Virus record (IMG/VR): IMGVR_UViG_3300033141_000753 | Span: 1 to 29,782 of that record | Source: a virus | DNA: 29,782 bases | Reading direction: 5' to 3' (one strand) | Shown here: in pieces, positions 21,334-29,575 of the stretch | Layout of the letters: every line of letters begins with the position of its first letter | Position numbering within the stretch: position 1 is the stretch's first letter | Made by a program: the position numbers and the translations under genes | Notes under the pieces: generated by a model | Told to the model about the DNA's origin: nothing | Database searches by the model: none | What the model saw: the letters and a program-made list of their open reading frames with translations, nothing else

Positions 21334-21759
21334 TCAGGCACCGATACCGGCACCGGGGTAGTAGCTGATCGTGTATGCGGCATCAGCGAGATCACCACTA
21401 GTTGCGGTCCCGCCCTCCGTCGGGGCGATCTGTAGTACATCGCCCTCCGCGACTTCCAAAGCCGCCGCAGTCTCACTCAACGTCAGCGGCCATGGTACTT
21501 TGGCCGTGATGGCAGCGGAGCCGCTTACATCGCTATCGGTCGTCTGGGTCGCCACGGTTGTAGACCCAGACCCCGCGCTGCCGAGATTCGTCACCGTACT
21601 CGTGTGGATGTCCGTGGCATGTGCAGCGACCGCACTCGAGGTCACCAAGTGGATGCTGTTAATCACGCACTTGATGGGCGCGCGCCAGAATGCTAATGGC
21701 GTCCCTGATGCATCGACGGCTCCCATATGCACGACTACGGATTGCAGTTCGGACTGCAT
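21334..21759 (-). CDS. Likely capsid decoration or head protein
   Basis: The 141-residue product is beta-rich with many Ser, Thr, Ala and Gly and almost no Lys or Arg. It contains V-V-V-H-M-G-A-V-D-A-S-G, A-F-W-R-A-P-I-K-C-V-I-N-S-I-H-L and a C-terminal A-Y-T-I-S-Y-Y-P-G. The place directly after the major capsid gene and its likely high expression (GAGGAGG before the ATG) fit a decoration protein that stabilises the shell. The family is not one I can name, so the role rests on position and composition. Confidence 0.5.
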   Translation of the reverse strand: MQSELQSVVVHMGAVDASGTPLAFWRAPIKCVINSIHLVTSSAVAAHATDIHTSTVTNLGSAGSGSTTVATQTTDSDVSGSAAITAKVPWPLTLSETAAALEVAEGDVLQIAPTEGGTATSGDLADAAYTISYYPGAGIGA

Positions 21760-21783
21760 GTGCTTTTCCTCCTCTGTCGTTGG

Positions 21784-21807
21784 TTAGGCGTCTGTTTAGG
21801 CGTCTGT
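21784..21807 (-). repeat. Exact 12-bp tandem duplication at the end of the capsid gene
   Basis: TTAGGCGTCTGT occurs twice in direct contact (21784-21795 and 21796-21807). On the minus strand this makes the capsid gene end in ACA GAC GCC TAA ACA GAC GCC TAA: the stop is doubled, with T-D-A between. Read-through of the first stop would add only three residues. The duplication is exact, so it is probably recent replication slippage. Confidence 0.85.
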
Positions 21808-22656
21808 GACGAGCTTGATTCCGGAAGAATTATCGGCGATGCCGACGCCCCAGAACCCGGTCATCAGCAGTTCCCACTGTTGCTTGTTCTTGTTCCATTC
21901 CGCTTCGAGTTCGAAGTCCTGCTTCCAGGAGATACCGATTGCGTCGCTGGTGAACATCGCACCCGCGAGGTCCGCGCCGGCGTTCGCGGTCTGAACGTCT
22001 TGGGTCAGGAACCAGTTCATGCCGAGCAAGTCGTCATAGAAATACTGCCCGTAGAAGCCCTCGGCAAGCGGGTTCTTACTAGCGTCGACCAGTGGCGAAC
22101 TCGACTCAGACATGAGATCAGTCCACTGGTGGGTATGAAGGACGCAGAAGAACGGTGGACGGGCCTTGGCTGTCATGAGAGTATCGTATGCCGTCCGAAT
22201 GTCGGCAAAGACGATGTCGGTGCCCGTGGAACCCTGCGACGCAGAGAAACTGGCGAATGCCGAGCAGACGTCGACGTTGACCTTCGTCCCCATCGATGCC
22301 GCCAATTCCTCTCCGGCCTTCACCCACAATTGCAGTTCATTGGCACCACTATTGATCGCCTCCTTGGTGATGTGCGTCCCTACTTGATGTTTCGTCGCGG
22401 CCACATCGACAGTCGTGGGGTCGAGGGCCTGCCACGCCTGATACTCCACACCTTCCCCAACGTCGCTCGCGGTCAGTGTATTCAGCCGCCCGAAGGTAGC
22501 CGTGGACCCCTGCACATTGCGCAGGTCAGCGATGTCTAGGGCCATCTGCGCTGCGTCACCTGGTGCGAAGATGGTCCGGTTATGGAGCCCCAGCTTCGCG
22601 ACCTGCAGCGCGGTGTCGATATACTCAGAGATCGTGCTTGTCGTTGTCGCTGCCAC
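21796..22656 (-). CDS. Major capsid protein
   Basis: The 286-residue protein follows the scaffold gene and precedes the decoration and connector genes, the canonical place. The chain suits an HK97-type fold: N-terminal arm and helix (S-T-I-S-E-Y-I-D-T-A), V-G-E-G-V-E-Y-Q-A-W-Q-A-L as E-loop region, T-K-E-A-I-N-S-G-A-N-E-L at the start of the spine helix, then H-T-H-Q-W-T-D-L-M in the peripheral domain and F-W-G-V-G-I-A-D-N at the end. It would form the hexamers and pentamers of the head. The start is GTG 22656-22654 with GAGGTG 7 bases upstream. No cleavable delta domain or prohead protease was found, so the separate scaffold probably does that work. Confidence 0.82.
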   Translation of the reverse strand: MAATTTSTISEYIDTALQVAKLGLHNRTIFAPGDAAQMALDIADLRNVQGSTATFGRLNTLTASDVGEGVEYQAWQALDPTTVDVAATKHQVGTHITKEAINSGANELQLWVKAGEELAASMGTKVNVDVCSAFASFSASQGSTGTDIVFADIRTAYDTLMTAKARPPFFCVLHTHQWTDLMSESSSPLVDASKNPLAEGFYGQYFYDDLLGMNWFLTQDVQTANAGADLAGAMFTSDAIGISWKQDFELEAEWNKNKQQWELLMTGFWGVGIADNSSGIKLVTDA

Positions 22657-22673
22657 TTTCCTTCACCTCAAAC

Positions 22674-23459
22674 TCAGATGCCGCGCACCCGCACGCCTTT
22701 GCCTGCGAGATAAGTTTTCATCTGCTTTGCATCCATCTCGCCGATGGTGCCTGTTGGGCGTGGTGCCGGCGGATTTGTTTCTGTCGCATTGCTCGGCCCG
22801 CCGATTGCAACGGGCTTTCCTTCCAGCCGGGCAGCGAGTGCTTTAGCTGCCTCGCTGTCCGGGTATTTCTCGGCAAATTGCTCCGGTGTCGTCGCGGCAA
22901 GCTCAGAGAAGACCTGCTCTCTAACCGCCTTTACATCCGCCGCATACTGCTCCCGCACGGCGGTGATACTCGCCTTGATTGCATCTTCGTCCGCGCCCTT
23001 GACTTGATCCTTGTAAGCGTTCGGCAGATCAGGCGCGTCTCGCAAGATGATATCCGCTCGTAGTACACTGAGCTTCGCCTTTGCAAGGTCTGTCTCGGCC
23101 TTCTCACGGGCCGCCTTCGCGGCCTCCGCCTCTTCCCTCAGCCTTTCCGACTCAGTGAGTTCGGCCTTCCGCTTCTCCTCCGCCTCAGCTTCCAAGGCGG
23201 CGAGCTTCTCCTGCATCGCCTTGTTCGCGGCTTCTGCCTTCCGGCGGGCCGAGGCCGCCGCTGCGTCAATGTCCGCCTGCGTATACGTCTGCCCGCCCGC
23301 AGGTGGCGGGGGTACCTCTACTGCTGGTGTTGCCTGGGGTGTTGTCCCAGGGTCCGGCGTTGAGTCTGGCGTCGAGTCCGGCGCTGGTACTGGTGCTGGT
23401 ACTGCATCGCCCGCAGGGGTTGTAGACTCGGTCCCTGTGCCGAGATTGTCGTCGGGCAT
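22674..23459 (-). CDS. Capsid scaffolding protein
   Basis: ATG 23459-23457 with AGGAGG 6 bases upstream gives 261 residues; the longer reading to 23654 runs within the minor head gene and is rejected. Residues 1 to about 60 are Pro/Thr/Asp-rich and disordered (S-T-P-D-S-T-P-D repeats, A-P-V-P-A-P). Residues about 62-130 are a highly charged coiled coil (A-R-R-K-A-E-A-A-N-K-A-M and onward). A further helical part and a basic C-terminus (G-K-G-V-R-V-R-G-I) follow, which in scaffolds contacts the capsid protein. Position just before the capsid gene completes the case. It guides procapsid assembly and leaves before packaging. Confidence 0.85.
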   Translation of the reverse strand: MPDDNLGTGTESTTPAGDAVPAPVPAPDSTPDSTPDPGTTPQATPAVEVPPPPAGGQTYTQADIDAAAASARRKAEAANKAMQEKLAALEAEAEEKRKAELTESERLREEAEAAKAAREKAETDLAKAKLSVLRADIILRDAPDLPNAYKDQVKGADEDAIKASITAVREQYAADVKAVREQVFSELAATTPEQFAEKYPDSEAAKALAARLEGKPVAIGGPSNATETNPPAPRPTGTIGEMDAKQMKTYLAGKGVRVRGI

Positions 23460-23483
23460 GATACGCCTCCTATAGTTCGATTC

Positions 23484-23500
23484 GGGCGGACTTGCCGCCC
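23484..23500 (-). other. Short GC hairpin between minor head and scaffold genes
   Basis: GGGCGG (23484-23489) and CCGCCC (23495-23500) pair around 5 bases, just after the stop of the minor head gene. No T-run follows on the minus strand. It may mark an RNA processing or attenuation point that lets scaffold and capsid be made at a different level from portal and minor head protein. A 6-bp stem is weak evidence alone. Confidence 0.3.
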
Positions 23501-23503
23501 AGG

Positions 23504-24436
23504 TTAGTTCTTCTTGCTCAAGCGACCCGCCTCGCTCACATAAGGTAACACCGAGTGGGCGCAATTCGGGTGGAATAGCCCCGCCGCCGTCGCCTCGCCA
23601 ATCGTCGCATAGCCCTTCGTCTCTCCGGTGATGCTGAGTATCTCGTTCTCCCACGGGATACAGAGTTCGCAGGCAGCCGCGTGGGTGCTGACCTTTACAA
23701 GATCATATCCGGCCTCAAGCATCCGGTTCTGCGTCCCGTGCCGTTGGGCCTCCTGCGATACCGTCCGCGCGACCATTCGCGAGTAACTCTCCATATCCCA
23801 CGCCTTACCGGCCTTGTCGACGAAACTCGTGATGCCGCGCTTGCGCAAGTCCTTGAGAAAGGTCTTTGCGGCCTGCTCCGCCGTCTGCCCCTCGGCGAAG
23901 GCGGCCTGCAGTGCCTCCAGGCTCGCGTCGCGGATCGCCAGTTGCTCGCCCATCGTCGCAGCGAGGTCAGTCCCTTGCATCTTCGCAATCCGCCGCGCAC
24001 GAGCCACTATATCCTCTATCCGTTGAGCGACATAGTTGTTCGCCTCGCCTAAGCGGAGCGCCGCGTTCTCGCCGATGATGCTGATAGCCTCCGTGTGCAT
24101 CCGCGCAAGCCCCAGGTCCATCGGTGTGACGAGACCCGGATGTGCCGCCCGACTCAATCCTCCCGGCGCAAGATGCCCGTCCGTGACGCGCATCCCATTT
24201 TGATAAAGCGTCGGCAAGTGGAAGTCAATCCATGCCCTGCTCTCAGCCTCAAGCGTCGCCAATATTCCGCGTATCTGCGCAAGCTGCTGTTTCTGGAAGG
24301 CGGCCTTCCACTCTGTGATATTCCCTTCAGCGAGGCTTTTCAGAATACGCCGTTCCGCGTCCGCGTAAGTCTGCGCGAGCTGCTCCGCGACCGCCCGGAG
24401 TTCCGCCGGAGTATACGCCCGCGCAACCGTCGGCAT
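23504..24436 (-). CDS. Minor head (minor capsid 2 / gpF-like) protein
   Basis: The 310-residue protein has the signature of Phage_min_cap2 and Mu-F relatives in its C-terminal half: W-D-M-E-S-Y-S-R-M-V-A-R-T at about 213-225, E-A-Q-R-H-G-T-Q-N-R at 229-238, Y-D-L-V-K-V-S-T-H (244-252), a C-E-L-C pair (256-259), P-W-E-N-E-I-L-S, and the closing A-A-G-L-F-H-P-N-C-A-H-S (285-295). The Cys/His set (C256, C259, C292, H294) could hold zinc. The N-terminal half is helical. The protein is thought to bind the portal inside the head. The ATG overlaps the portal stop by one base (TAATG). Confidence 0.85.
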   Translation of the reverse strand: MPTVARAYTPAELRAVAEQLAQTYADAERRILKSLAEGNITEWKAAFQKQQLAQIRGILATLEAESRAWIDFHLPTLYQNGMRVTDGHLAPGGLSRAAHPGLVTPMDLGLARMHTEAISIIGENAALRLGEANNYVAQRIEDIVARARRIAKMQGTDLAATMGEQLAIRDASLEALQAAFAEGQTAEQAAKTFLKDLRKRGITSFVDKAGKAWDMESYSRMVARTVSQEAQRHGTQNRMLEAGYDLVKVSTHAAACELCIPWENEILSITGETKGYATIGEATAAGLFHPNCAHSVLPYVSEAGRLSKKN

Positions 24437-26007
24437 TAGCTACCCGCCCCAGGGCCTACTTGGGTATAAGGCGGCCCTAAGGTCGCAGGCGGGCTAGGCA
24501 GATTACTCGCCATCTCCGCCGCGATACGATCCGCCTTGGCTTGCGCCTCCGCTTCTGTCAGGCCGTCCATCGCCGCGAGTGCCGCCGCAAGCTCTTGGGC
24601 CCCCGCGTCAAGTCTCATGGTCTGTATCTGCGCATCCTCGTACTCGTCGGAGGGGAGCCCATCCTGGAATGTCACTGTTATATCTTGCGGTGCTAATGGG
24701 AGAGGCTTCGCGTCACCTGCGAACTGGACCATCGGTGAGTTCGCCAATTGCGTCGCAAGTGCATATATCTGTTGGAGCCCCGGCCCATATGTCATCTGCC
24801 GTGACCGTACGACGGTCTGTGTCGGCGCTTGCGATAGCTTCAGCGCCCGCCCGGAAATAGGCCCGCCACTCTCCGGCGGAATGAGCGCCCCGATGTCGAT
24901 ACCCGTCACCGCCGCATACTCCTGCTTGCGACTTCTGATAGCATCTATGACCGCCGATAGGCTCGCATCCCATACTAGCATCTCGAGATTCACATCATCT
25001 AAGCGTTCCGTTGGCAGGTACTTCCGGCGCATATCGATCTCGCCCTTTTCGTCTTGGATCGGCGGGCCGACCACCCACGGGATCGTGAATTCACTAAGCA
25101 CCTCCGCCTCTTGTGTAATGCGGTCATTCAGTTCGGCCTGTAGCGACTCTGTGCCGGCGTAGTCCGACATCCCATAGAGCGTCGTTCCCAGGCCCGGATA
25201 TAGCTGCTCATCAGTAGCGATGTTCGGAATATGCACTATCGGCAAACTGTCCAAGCCTGTCGCTTGCTCCTCCGGTGTTACCTGCGGATCGGCGAGTTCT
25301 GGAATGATTGATAGATCGCGGCGGTCTTTCTCGGCGTCAAAACTGTAGCCGCTCCGCGCATCCCCGGATAGCTGGAAGAGACTATTGACGATCCATCCCT
25401 CGCCCCCGCGCAATTCGTGCCGCTCCCGCCACAAGTAGTTCTTCTCACCGCGCGACAAGACTTGGTCGATATTGCAGGCGGCGATTTCGTTAGCATTGAG
25501 CGGGGAGACCTCCGGGAACCAACAAGCGGGGTTGACCGCGCCGACCCGCACCGTGCGGCCGTCTGGCGAGTAGACCTTCAATACAACGTCGCCCCGATAG
25601 CTCCCAGTCACCGCTGCTTGTAGGTGCATCTTCCGCAGATTATCTCTGGCGATGAGATTGTCAATGAATGCCTGCGTCGCCTCTTCGCCATCAGGTGCCG
25701 AGACGGTCGCCGGCTCCCCGAAAAGGCGCGAACTCAGAAGCCGCGTAAGCGCTCCGCAGAGGTTGACGGTGATATAGGCATGGCTTGCGTCTTGTCGCCA
25801 CTTGCCCGCCCAGTCGCCGCCGTAGATCGACTTCACGAATACGTCCTCGTGCTGCCCGAGATAGAGGGCCGCATTGCGCGCATAAGCCTGCAGGCGCGCC
25901 GTATGGCCCTCCGGGGGCCATGCTTCGCCGCTGCTTCCCATCATGCCGGCTACCACGTTATGCCCCCTCCTCGTAAGCCAATCCCACGCGCTCGAAAGTA
26001 TGCCCAC
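24436..26007 (-). CDS. Portal protein (SPP1 gp6-like)
   Basis: The 523-residue protein is the dodecameric DNA channel at the head vertex. It shows the portal layout: W-D-W-L-T-R-R near the start, R-L-L-S-S-R-L-F-G-E-P wing region, A-V-T-G-S-Y-R-G-D-V-V-L-K-V-Y, then a long central part with D-R-I-T-Q-E-A-E-V-L-S-E-F and I-P-W-V-V-G-P-P, and A-V-T-G-I-D-I-G before the clip/stem helix. Length is normal for SPP1-type portals. GTG 26007-26005 is the start, with AGGGAG 8 bases upstream. It stands 4 bases after the terminase and overlaps the minor head gene, the fixed order of this module. Confidence 0.88.
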   Translation of the reverse strand: MGILSSAWDWLTRRGHNVVAGMMGSSGEAWPPEGHTARLQAYARNAALYLGQHEDVFVKSIYGGDWAGKWRQDASHAYITVNLCGALTRLLSSRLFGEPATVSAPDGEEATQAFIDNLIARDNLRKMHLQAAVTGSYRGDVVLKVYSPDGRTVRVGAVNPACWFPEVSPLNANEIAACNIDQVLSRGEKNYLWRERHELRGGEGWIVNSLFQLSGDARSGYSFDAEKDRRDLSIIPELADPQVTPEEQATGLDSLPIVHIPNIATDEQLYPGLGTTLYGMSDYAGTESLQAELNDRITQEAEVLSEFTIPWVVGPPIQDEKGEIDMRRKYLPTERLDDVNLEMLVWDASLSAVIDAIRSRKQEYAAVTGIDIGALIPPESGGPISGRALKLSQAPTQTVVRSRQMTYGPGLQQIYALATQLANSPMVQFAGDAKPLPLAPQDITVTFQDGLPSDEYEDAQIQTMRLDAGAQELAAALAAMDGLTEAEAQAKADRIAAEMASNLPSPPATLGPPYTQVGPGAGS

Positions 26008-26011
26008 ATTC

Positions 26012-27379
26012 CTATCTCCCTCGGAATTCTTGAGGTGCCTTGAGGACTGCTGTCCGCCGCAGTTGCCCCATCACAACGTATCGCAGCGCGTCCAGTGCAT
26101 GATCGAACTCTTTCGCCGGGTCCTGGTCCTCAATCGGGTTGCCGTCTTTGTCCTCTCGCCAGTGATACTCGGAGAGTTCCGTGAGCAAGTTCGGCGCGGC
26201 GTTGCCTAACACCCGAAACTTGTCTCCGGCGATAAGCGCCTGCACGGCGCGCACTCCAGGTATGCGCTTATTGTCGGCCTGCACCGCCGGGAGGCCCGCC
26301 CGTTGAAAGGTCAGGATTGCATTGGCATCTTCCGGATCGCAGAAGAACCGCTCAATCTTCCACTTCTCCCGCAGAGCCGTCGCCGTCGATAGCCAGTCAT
26401 TGTCCGGCGTACCTGAGATCGTCATTCCGCGCTCGTACACTTCGTCCAGCACAAATACGACGTCCTCGGCTGTTATGCCGATAACGATGATACAGCCGGG
26501 GCTCGTGACACCCCAGTCGACGCCCGCAAGCACCCGGACGATCATGTCTGGGACCGTACTGACTACGTGCTTGCTTGCGTCGAAGTCCTTGTAGACCAGC
26601 CCAGCGAGCGCCACGAACAGAGCGAGCATTTCCTGCCGGTAGAAGTCAGTCCCGATCCCATAGCTCTCTTCAAGGGCTTCGAGGAAGTCGGGCTCGATCT
26701 TGTAGAGCGGATTGTCGTGCGTCGGCCAATGATGGAAGCCATATCGCGCTCGTCGCTCCGGCGACCAATTCTCACGCCCCTCCACGAATGTCCGATAGAC
26801 CCAGTTCTGACCCTTCGGCGTCCCGGTGATCCAGCCCCGGTGCGGCATTCCCGGCTGTCGAATGCGCCCCTGGCAGACCAGCCAAACATCCTCCCGGCAA
26901 AGCGCCGCCTCGTCGATCCAAAAGGAGCCGACCTCTGCGCCTCGAAGGCTGTCCGCGTCTTGAGCATGTCCAAAGTAAACCTCGGAGCAGCTACCCGTCC
27001 TATCCACGAGCCCTGGAAAGATAATCCGGTTTTCCGATTTCTTTTCAACGGCAACGAGCGTATCTCCCCACCAACCGATAACCTTCTTCAGCACGAGCCG
27101 CGTCGAACGATTCAGCATTCGGAACGTCGGCGCGACCACCAACTGCTTGATACCCGGATAACGGATCGCGTGGCGGATAACCTCGAATGCTCCGACCTCC
27201 GTCTTGCCGCCACCAATGCCCGCGATAGCCGCCCGATATCGCGCCGCGTCCTCACAGAATCGCCGCTGCCCGATATGGGGCCCGTAATGGCGACTGATGA
27301 ACTCGCTGAAAGGCTCTTGATGCCCTGGTCTATCCGGCGGCAAGTCACTCGCCGTCAGGGGCCTCGCCTCCGCTACCAT
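26012..27379 (-). CDS. Terminase large subunit
   Basis: The 455-residue protein packages DNA with ATP and cuts it. Counting from ATG 27379: Walker A G-I-G-G-G-K-T at 54-60, Walker B F-W-I-D-E-A at 153-158, coupling motif T-G-T-P-K-G at 185-190. The nuclease half has the RNase H-like Asp set: G-V-D-W-G (D288), F-F-C-D-P-E-D (D348) and F-D-H-A-L-D-A-L-R-Y (D426, D430). All expected motifs are present, so it should be active. ATG 27379 has GAGGG 8 bases upstream; TTG 27394 and ATG 27385 are possible but worse placed. It overlaps the small subunit gene by 35 bases. Concatemer cutting type (pac or cos) cannot be told from this. Confidence 0.93.
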   Translation of the reverse strand: MVAEARPLTASDLPPDRPGHQEPFSEFISRHYGPHIGQRRFCEDAARYRAAIAGIGGGKTEVGAFEVIRHAIRYPGIKQLVVAPTFRMLNRSTRLVLKKVIGWWGDTLVAVEKKSENRIIFPGLVDRTGSCSEVYFGHAQDADSLRGAEVGSFWIDEAALCREDVWLVCQGRIRQPGMPHRGWITGTPKGQNWVYRTFVEGRENWSPERRARYGFHHWPTHDNPLYKIEPDFLEALEESYGIGTDFYRQEMLALFVALAGLVYKDFDASKHVVSTVPDMIVRVLAGVDWGVTSPGCIIVIGITAEDVVFVLDEVYERGMTISGTPDNDWLSTATALREKWKIERFFCDPEDANAILTFQRAGLPAVQADNKRIPGVRAVQALIAGDKFRVLGNAAPNLLTELSEYHWREDKDGNPIEDQDPAKEFDHALDALRYVVMGQLRRTAVLKAPQEFRGR

Positions 27380-27869
27380 CGTCATCGCCCTCAAAGTGAT
27401 TCAGCGGGTCATTCTCTGAGAAGACAGGGAGTGAGATAGCGGTAACGTTGACCTCGCCGGAATGGTCGTGAGCCTCCTTCACCGTCGCCACGCCACGCGC
27501 CGCCGCGATCTTCTCGCGGATAGCAGTCATCTCTCTACGCGCACGGCTCCGGACATCTGCCCTCGTCGCTCGATCCGCCGCAATGGCCGCCTGAGCAGCA
27601 AGGTCCTGCCTAAGTCCCTGCAAGTATTCGGCTCGCGCATTGATCGCCCCATTGTCGACGATCTCCGCGACAACGTCGGAGTAGGCCTCCAACGCTCTCT
27701 TGGCCCAGTGATGATCGTGCCGGGAGCCGAACTTAGCATTGACGCCGTTTGCGATGCTCCGATATGTGTACACGCCCTCACAAAAGAGCCGCCACGCCTC
27801 CGCGCGATGCGCTTCCGGCGAGTTGCGCCCATTGTTTCGGGGTGTGGTTCGCCCCGTCTTGACTGCCAT
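27345..27869 (-). CDS. Terminase small subunit
   Basis: The 174-residue protein has a basic N-terminus (V-K-T-G-R-T-T-P-R-N-N-G-R) and a helix-turn-helix at about 24-46 (A-W-R-L-F-C-E-G-V-Y-T-Y-R-S-I-A-N-G-V-N), which would bind the packaging site on phage DNA. Residues about 78-125 form long helices for oligomerisation, and the acidic C-terminus (F-E-G-D-D-D-G-S-G-G-E) probably contacts the large subunit. GGTGA lies 7 bases before the ATG. The gene follows the methyltransferase by 3 bases and overlaps the large subunit gene, so position confirms the call. Confidence 0.8.
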   Translation of the reverse strand: MAVKTGRTTPRNNGRNSPEAHRAEAWRLFCEGVYTYRSIANGVNAKFGSRHDHHWAKRALEAYSDVVAEIVDNGAINARAEYLQGLRQDLAAQAAIAADRATRADVRSRARREMTAIREKIAAARGVATVKEAHDHSGEVNVTAISLPVFSENDPLNHFEGDDDGSGGEAPDGE

Positions 27870-27872
27870 CGT

Positions 27873-29198
27873 TCATTCACCCGGAAACGCGGCCTCGGTG
27901 GACTCCAGTATCGCGGTCTTACCCGTTGCGGTTTGCCAGCGCCGGACAGCCACGTCGCAGTAGCGCGGCTCTATCTCGATCCCGTAGCATACGCGCCCGA
28001 GTTGCTCGGCGGCGATGATGGTTGTGCCGGAGCCCGCGAAGCAATCAATGCACGTTTCACCGAGTCGGACATACGGCTCCAATAGTTCGCCCGCAAATGC
28101 AGGCGAGAATGGCGCGGGATGCCCGTCCACGCCACCCTTCGCAGGGGCGCACCTGATCACGCTATCGGGTATTTTGAAGGGCTGTATCTCTTCACCAAAA
28201 CCCGTCATGCCAGACATTGACCCGTCTGCCCTTCTCATACCGGTCCCTTGTATCTTCTCGCCCGCGCGCTTACTCTCGTGTGTCTTGTTGGGGCGTCTTG
28301 GCTTGTGGGCAAAGTGGAATACCCACTCATGCGCAGGTGCAAGTCTCCCATTCCAATCGCCGGGTAGTCCGTATTGCTTGTCCCACACGTACCAGCCGAA
28401 CAATGGACGGTCCTGCGCGTCCATCATGTCAAAGAGTGGTCGCCAATACTCAATGACACGCCCGCCCTCATGTACCAGCCCGAGGTTAACCAGTATGCTG
28501 CCGTCTGGTGTGACGTGCTTCGCCGCTGTCGCGATAGCAAGAGGGACCACCTTATCCCAGTCGAACTCCGTAAGTTCGTAGGTCCTCTGCGTCGCATACG
28601 GCGGGCTTGTCACTACACACTGCGCCTGCAAATCGTCTGCATATGCTGCCGGGTCCACTGCATCCCCGCACACCAGCCGATGCTCGCCCATAACCCACAC
28701 GTCGCCGGGCTTCGTGATCGGCTCAACGAGCGGCTCTCCCGGCCCTGGGTCCTCGACGGGTGGCGTCACGTCCTGCGCGGCAAGCCCCTCCAGCAACTCC
28801 TGCAGCGTTCCGTCATCGTGCCCGGTGCCCTCAAGCCCCACCGTCTCCTGCAAGCCCTTCAGCAAGTCTACAAGTTGCGTCTCATCATCCTCGGCAAGCC
28901 GCGACAGTTCATTGTCCGCGACTAGCAGCTTGGCCGCCCTCGGGTCATCAGCGTCGAAGGGCATCCGAATAGCGGCGATGCTCTCCTCTCCCCGCGCCTG
29001 TGCCGCCCGCCAAACGCCCTCACCGGCGAGAATGAACCCATCCGACGAGATCACGATGTTCTTGTACTGCCCGAAGGCCTCCAGGGACTTAGCAAGTTCC
29101 TCCACCTGCGCCGGCGGGTGCTTGCGATAGTTCTTAGCATCGCCGGACTGATAGGGCTTGCAGTCGGCTATCGGGACGACCTCAGGCTTGAAGCCCAT
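27873..29198 (-). CDS. ParB-like domain fused to a beta-class DNA methyltransferase
   Basis: The 441-residue protein has a ParB/Srx-like N-terminal part at about 5-115 (Y-R-K-H-P-P-A-Q-V-E-E-L-A-K-S-L, then I-L-A-G-E-G-V-W-R-A-A-Q, L-L-V-A-D-N-E-L). Residues about 160-440 are a Rossmann methyltransferase: catalytic T-S-P-P-Y at 197-201, G-H-P-A-P-F at 359-364, and the S-adenosylmethionine motif F-A-G-S-G-T-T at 387-393 with Y-G-I-E-I-E-P-R-Y. Catalytic motif before the cofactor motif marks the beta class; S-P-P-Y favours N4-cytosine, though N6-adenine is possible. Such phage enzymes modify phage DNA against host restriction. The ATG overlaps the Tat-signal gene by 17 bases, with AAGGGG about 10 bases upstream. 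Confidence 0.85.
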   Translation of the reverse strand: MGFKPEVVPIADCKPYQSGDAKNYRKHPPAQVEELAKSLEAFGQYKNIVISSDGFILAGEGVWRAAQARGEESIAAIRMPFDADDPRAAKLLVADNELSRLAEDDETQLVDLLKGLQETVGLEGTGHDDGTLQELLEGLAAQDVTPPVEDPGPGEPLVEPITKPGDVWVMGEHRLVCGDAVDPAAYADDLQAQCVVTSPPYATQRTYELTEFDWDKVVPLAIATAAKHVTPDGSILVNLGLVHEGGRVIEYWRPLFDMMDAQDRPLFGWYVWDKQYGLPGDWNGRLAPAHEWVFHFAHKPRRPNKTHESKRAGEKIQGTGMRRADGSMSGMTGFGEEIQPFKIPDSVIRCAPAKGGVDGHPAPFSPAFAGELLEPYVRLGETCIDCFAGSGTTIIAAEQLGRVCYGIEIEPRYCDVAVRRWQTATGKTAILESTEAAFPGE

Positions 29199-29490
29199 TA
29201 CACTTGCGCCCCTTGCCCCGGCAACTCAGCTTCATATCGTTGTAGACAATGGGCGACACCGGGGCAGACGAGTCAGCTGAGTAGGTCTGGCCGAAGTAAC
29301 ACTCCGGTAACCACTCACCCTGCACGGGGTCGCCGGGCTCCACGGGCTCCAACACGAGGTTGTCCAGGTATTCGTCCACGGCGGGATCGCGATACTCTTC
29401 GTCGGCACCCACAGCCTTCGCCGTCCCGATACCCAAGGCTACCCCGATCATCCCGAGGAAGCCGCTCTTCATGAAGTCTCTGCGTCGCAT
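29182..29490 (-). CDS. Small exported protein with a twin-arginine (Tat) signal
   Basis: ATG 29490-29488 with GGAGGAG 3-6 bases upstream gives 102 residues; the reading from 29517 adds nine residues without a site. The N-terminus M-R-R-R-D-F-M-K fits the Tat motif (R-R-x-F-x-K), followed by a hydrophobic stretch (S-G-F-L-G-M-I-G-V-A-L-G-I-G) and an A-K-A cleavage site near residue 25. The mature part of about 75 residues is acidic, with three Cys (one near 63, two near the C-terminus). No cofactor or enzyme motif is seen. A Tat substrate in a phage packaging block is unusual. It could be a host-envelope factor such as an exclusion or adhesion protein, or a captured host gene. Confidence 0.6.
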   Translation of the reverse strand: MRRRDFMKSGFLGMIGVALGIGTAKAVGADEEYRDPAVDEYLDNLVLEPVEPGDPVQGEWLPECYFGQTYSADSSAPVSPIVYNDMKLSCRGKGRKCNGLQA

Positions 29491-29575
29491 GATCTCCTCC
29501 GCGTCTAGGTTTAGCACGAGAGAGGGGCCGCCCGTTAGTGCCTACTATGCTGGTTGGGATGAAAGGGACGAAAGC

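Noticed and set aside
23460-23654. N-terminal extension of the scaffold gene (and likewise those ending at 11073, 16229, 18127, 19383, 19778 and 21476)
   Set aside because: Each extension runs inside, or over the end of, the upstream gene, has unnatural composition and lacks a binding site, while a well-spaced site precedes the shorter start.
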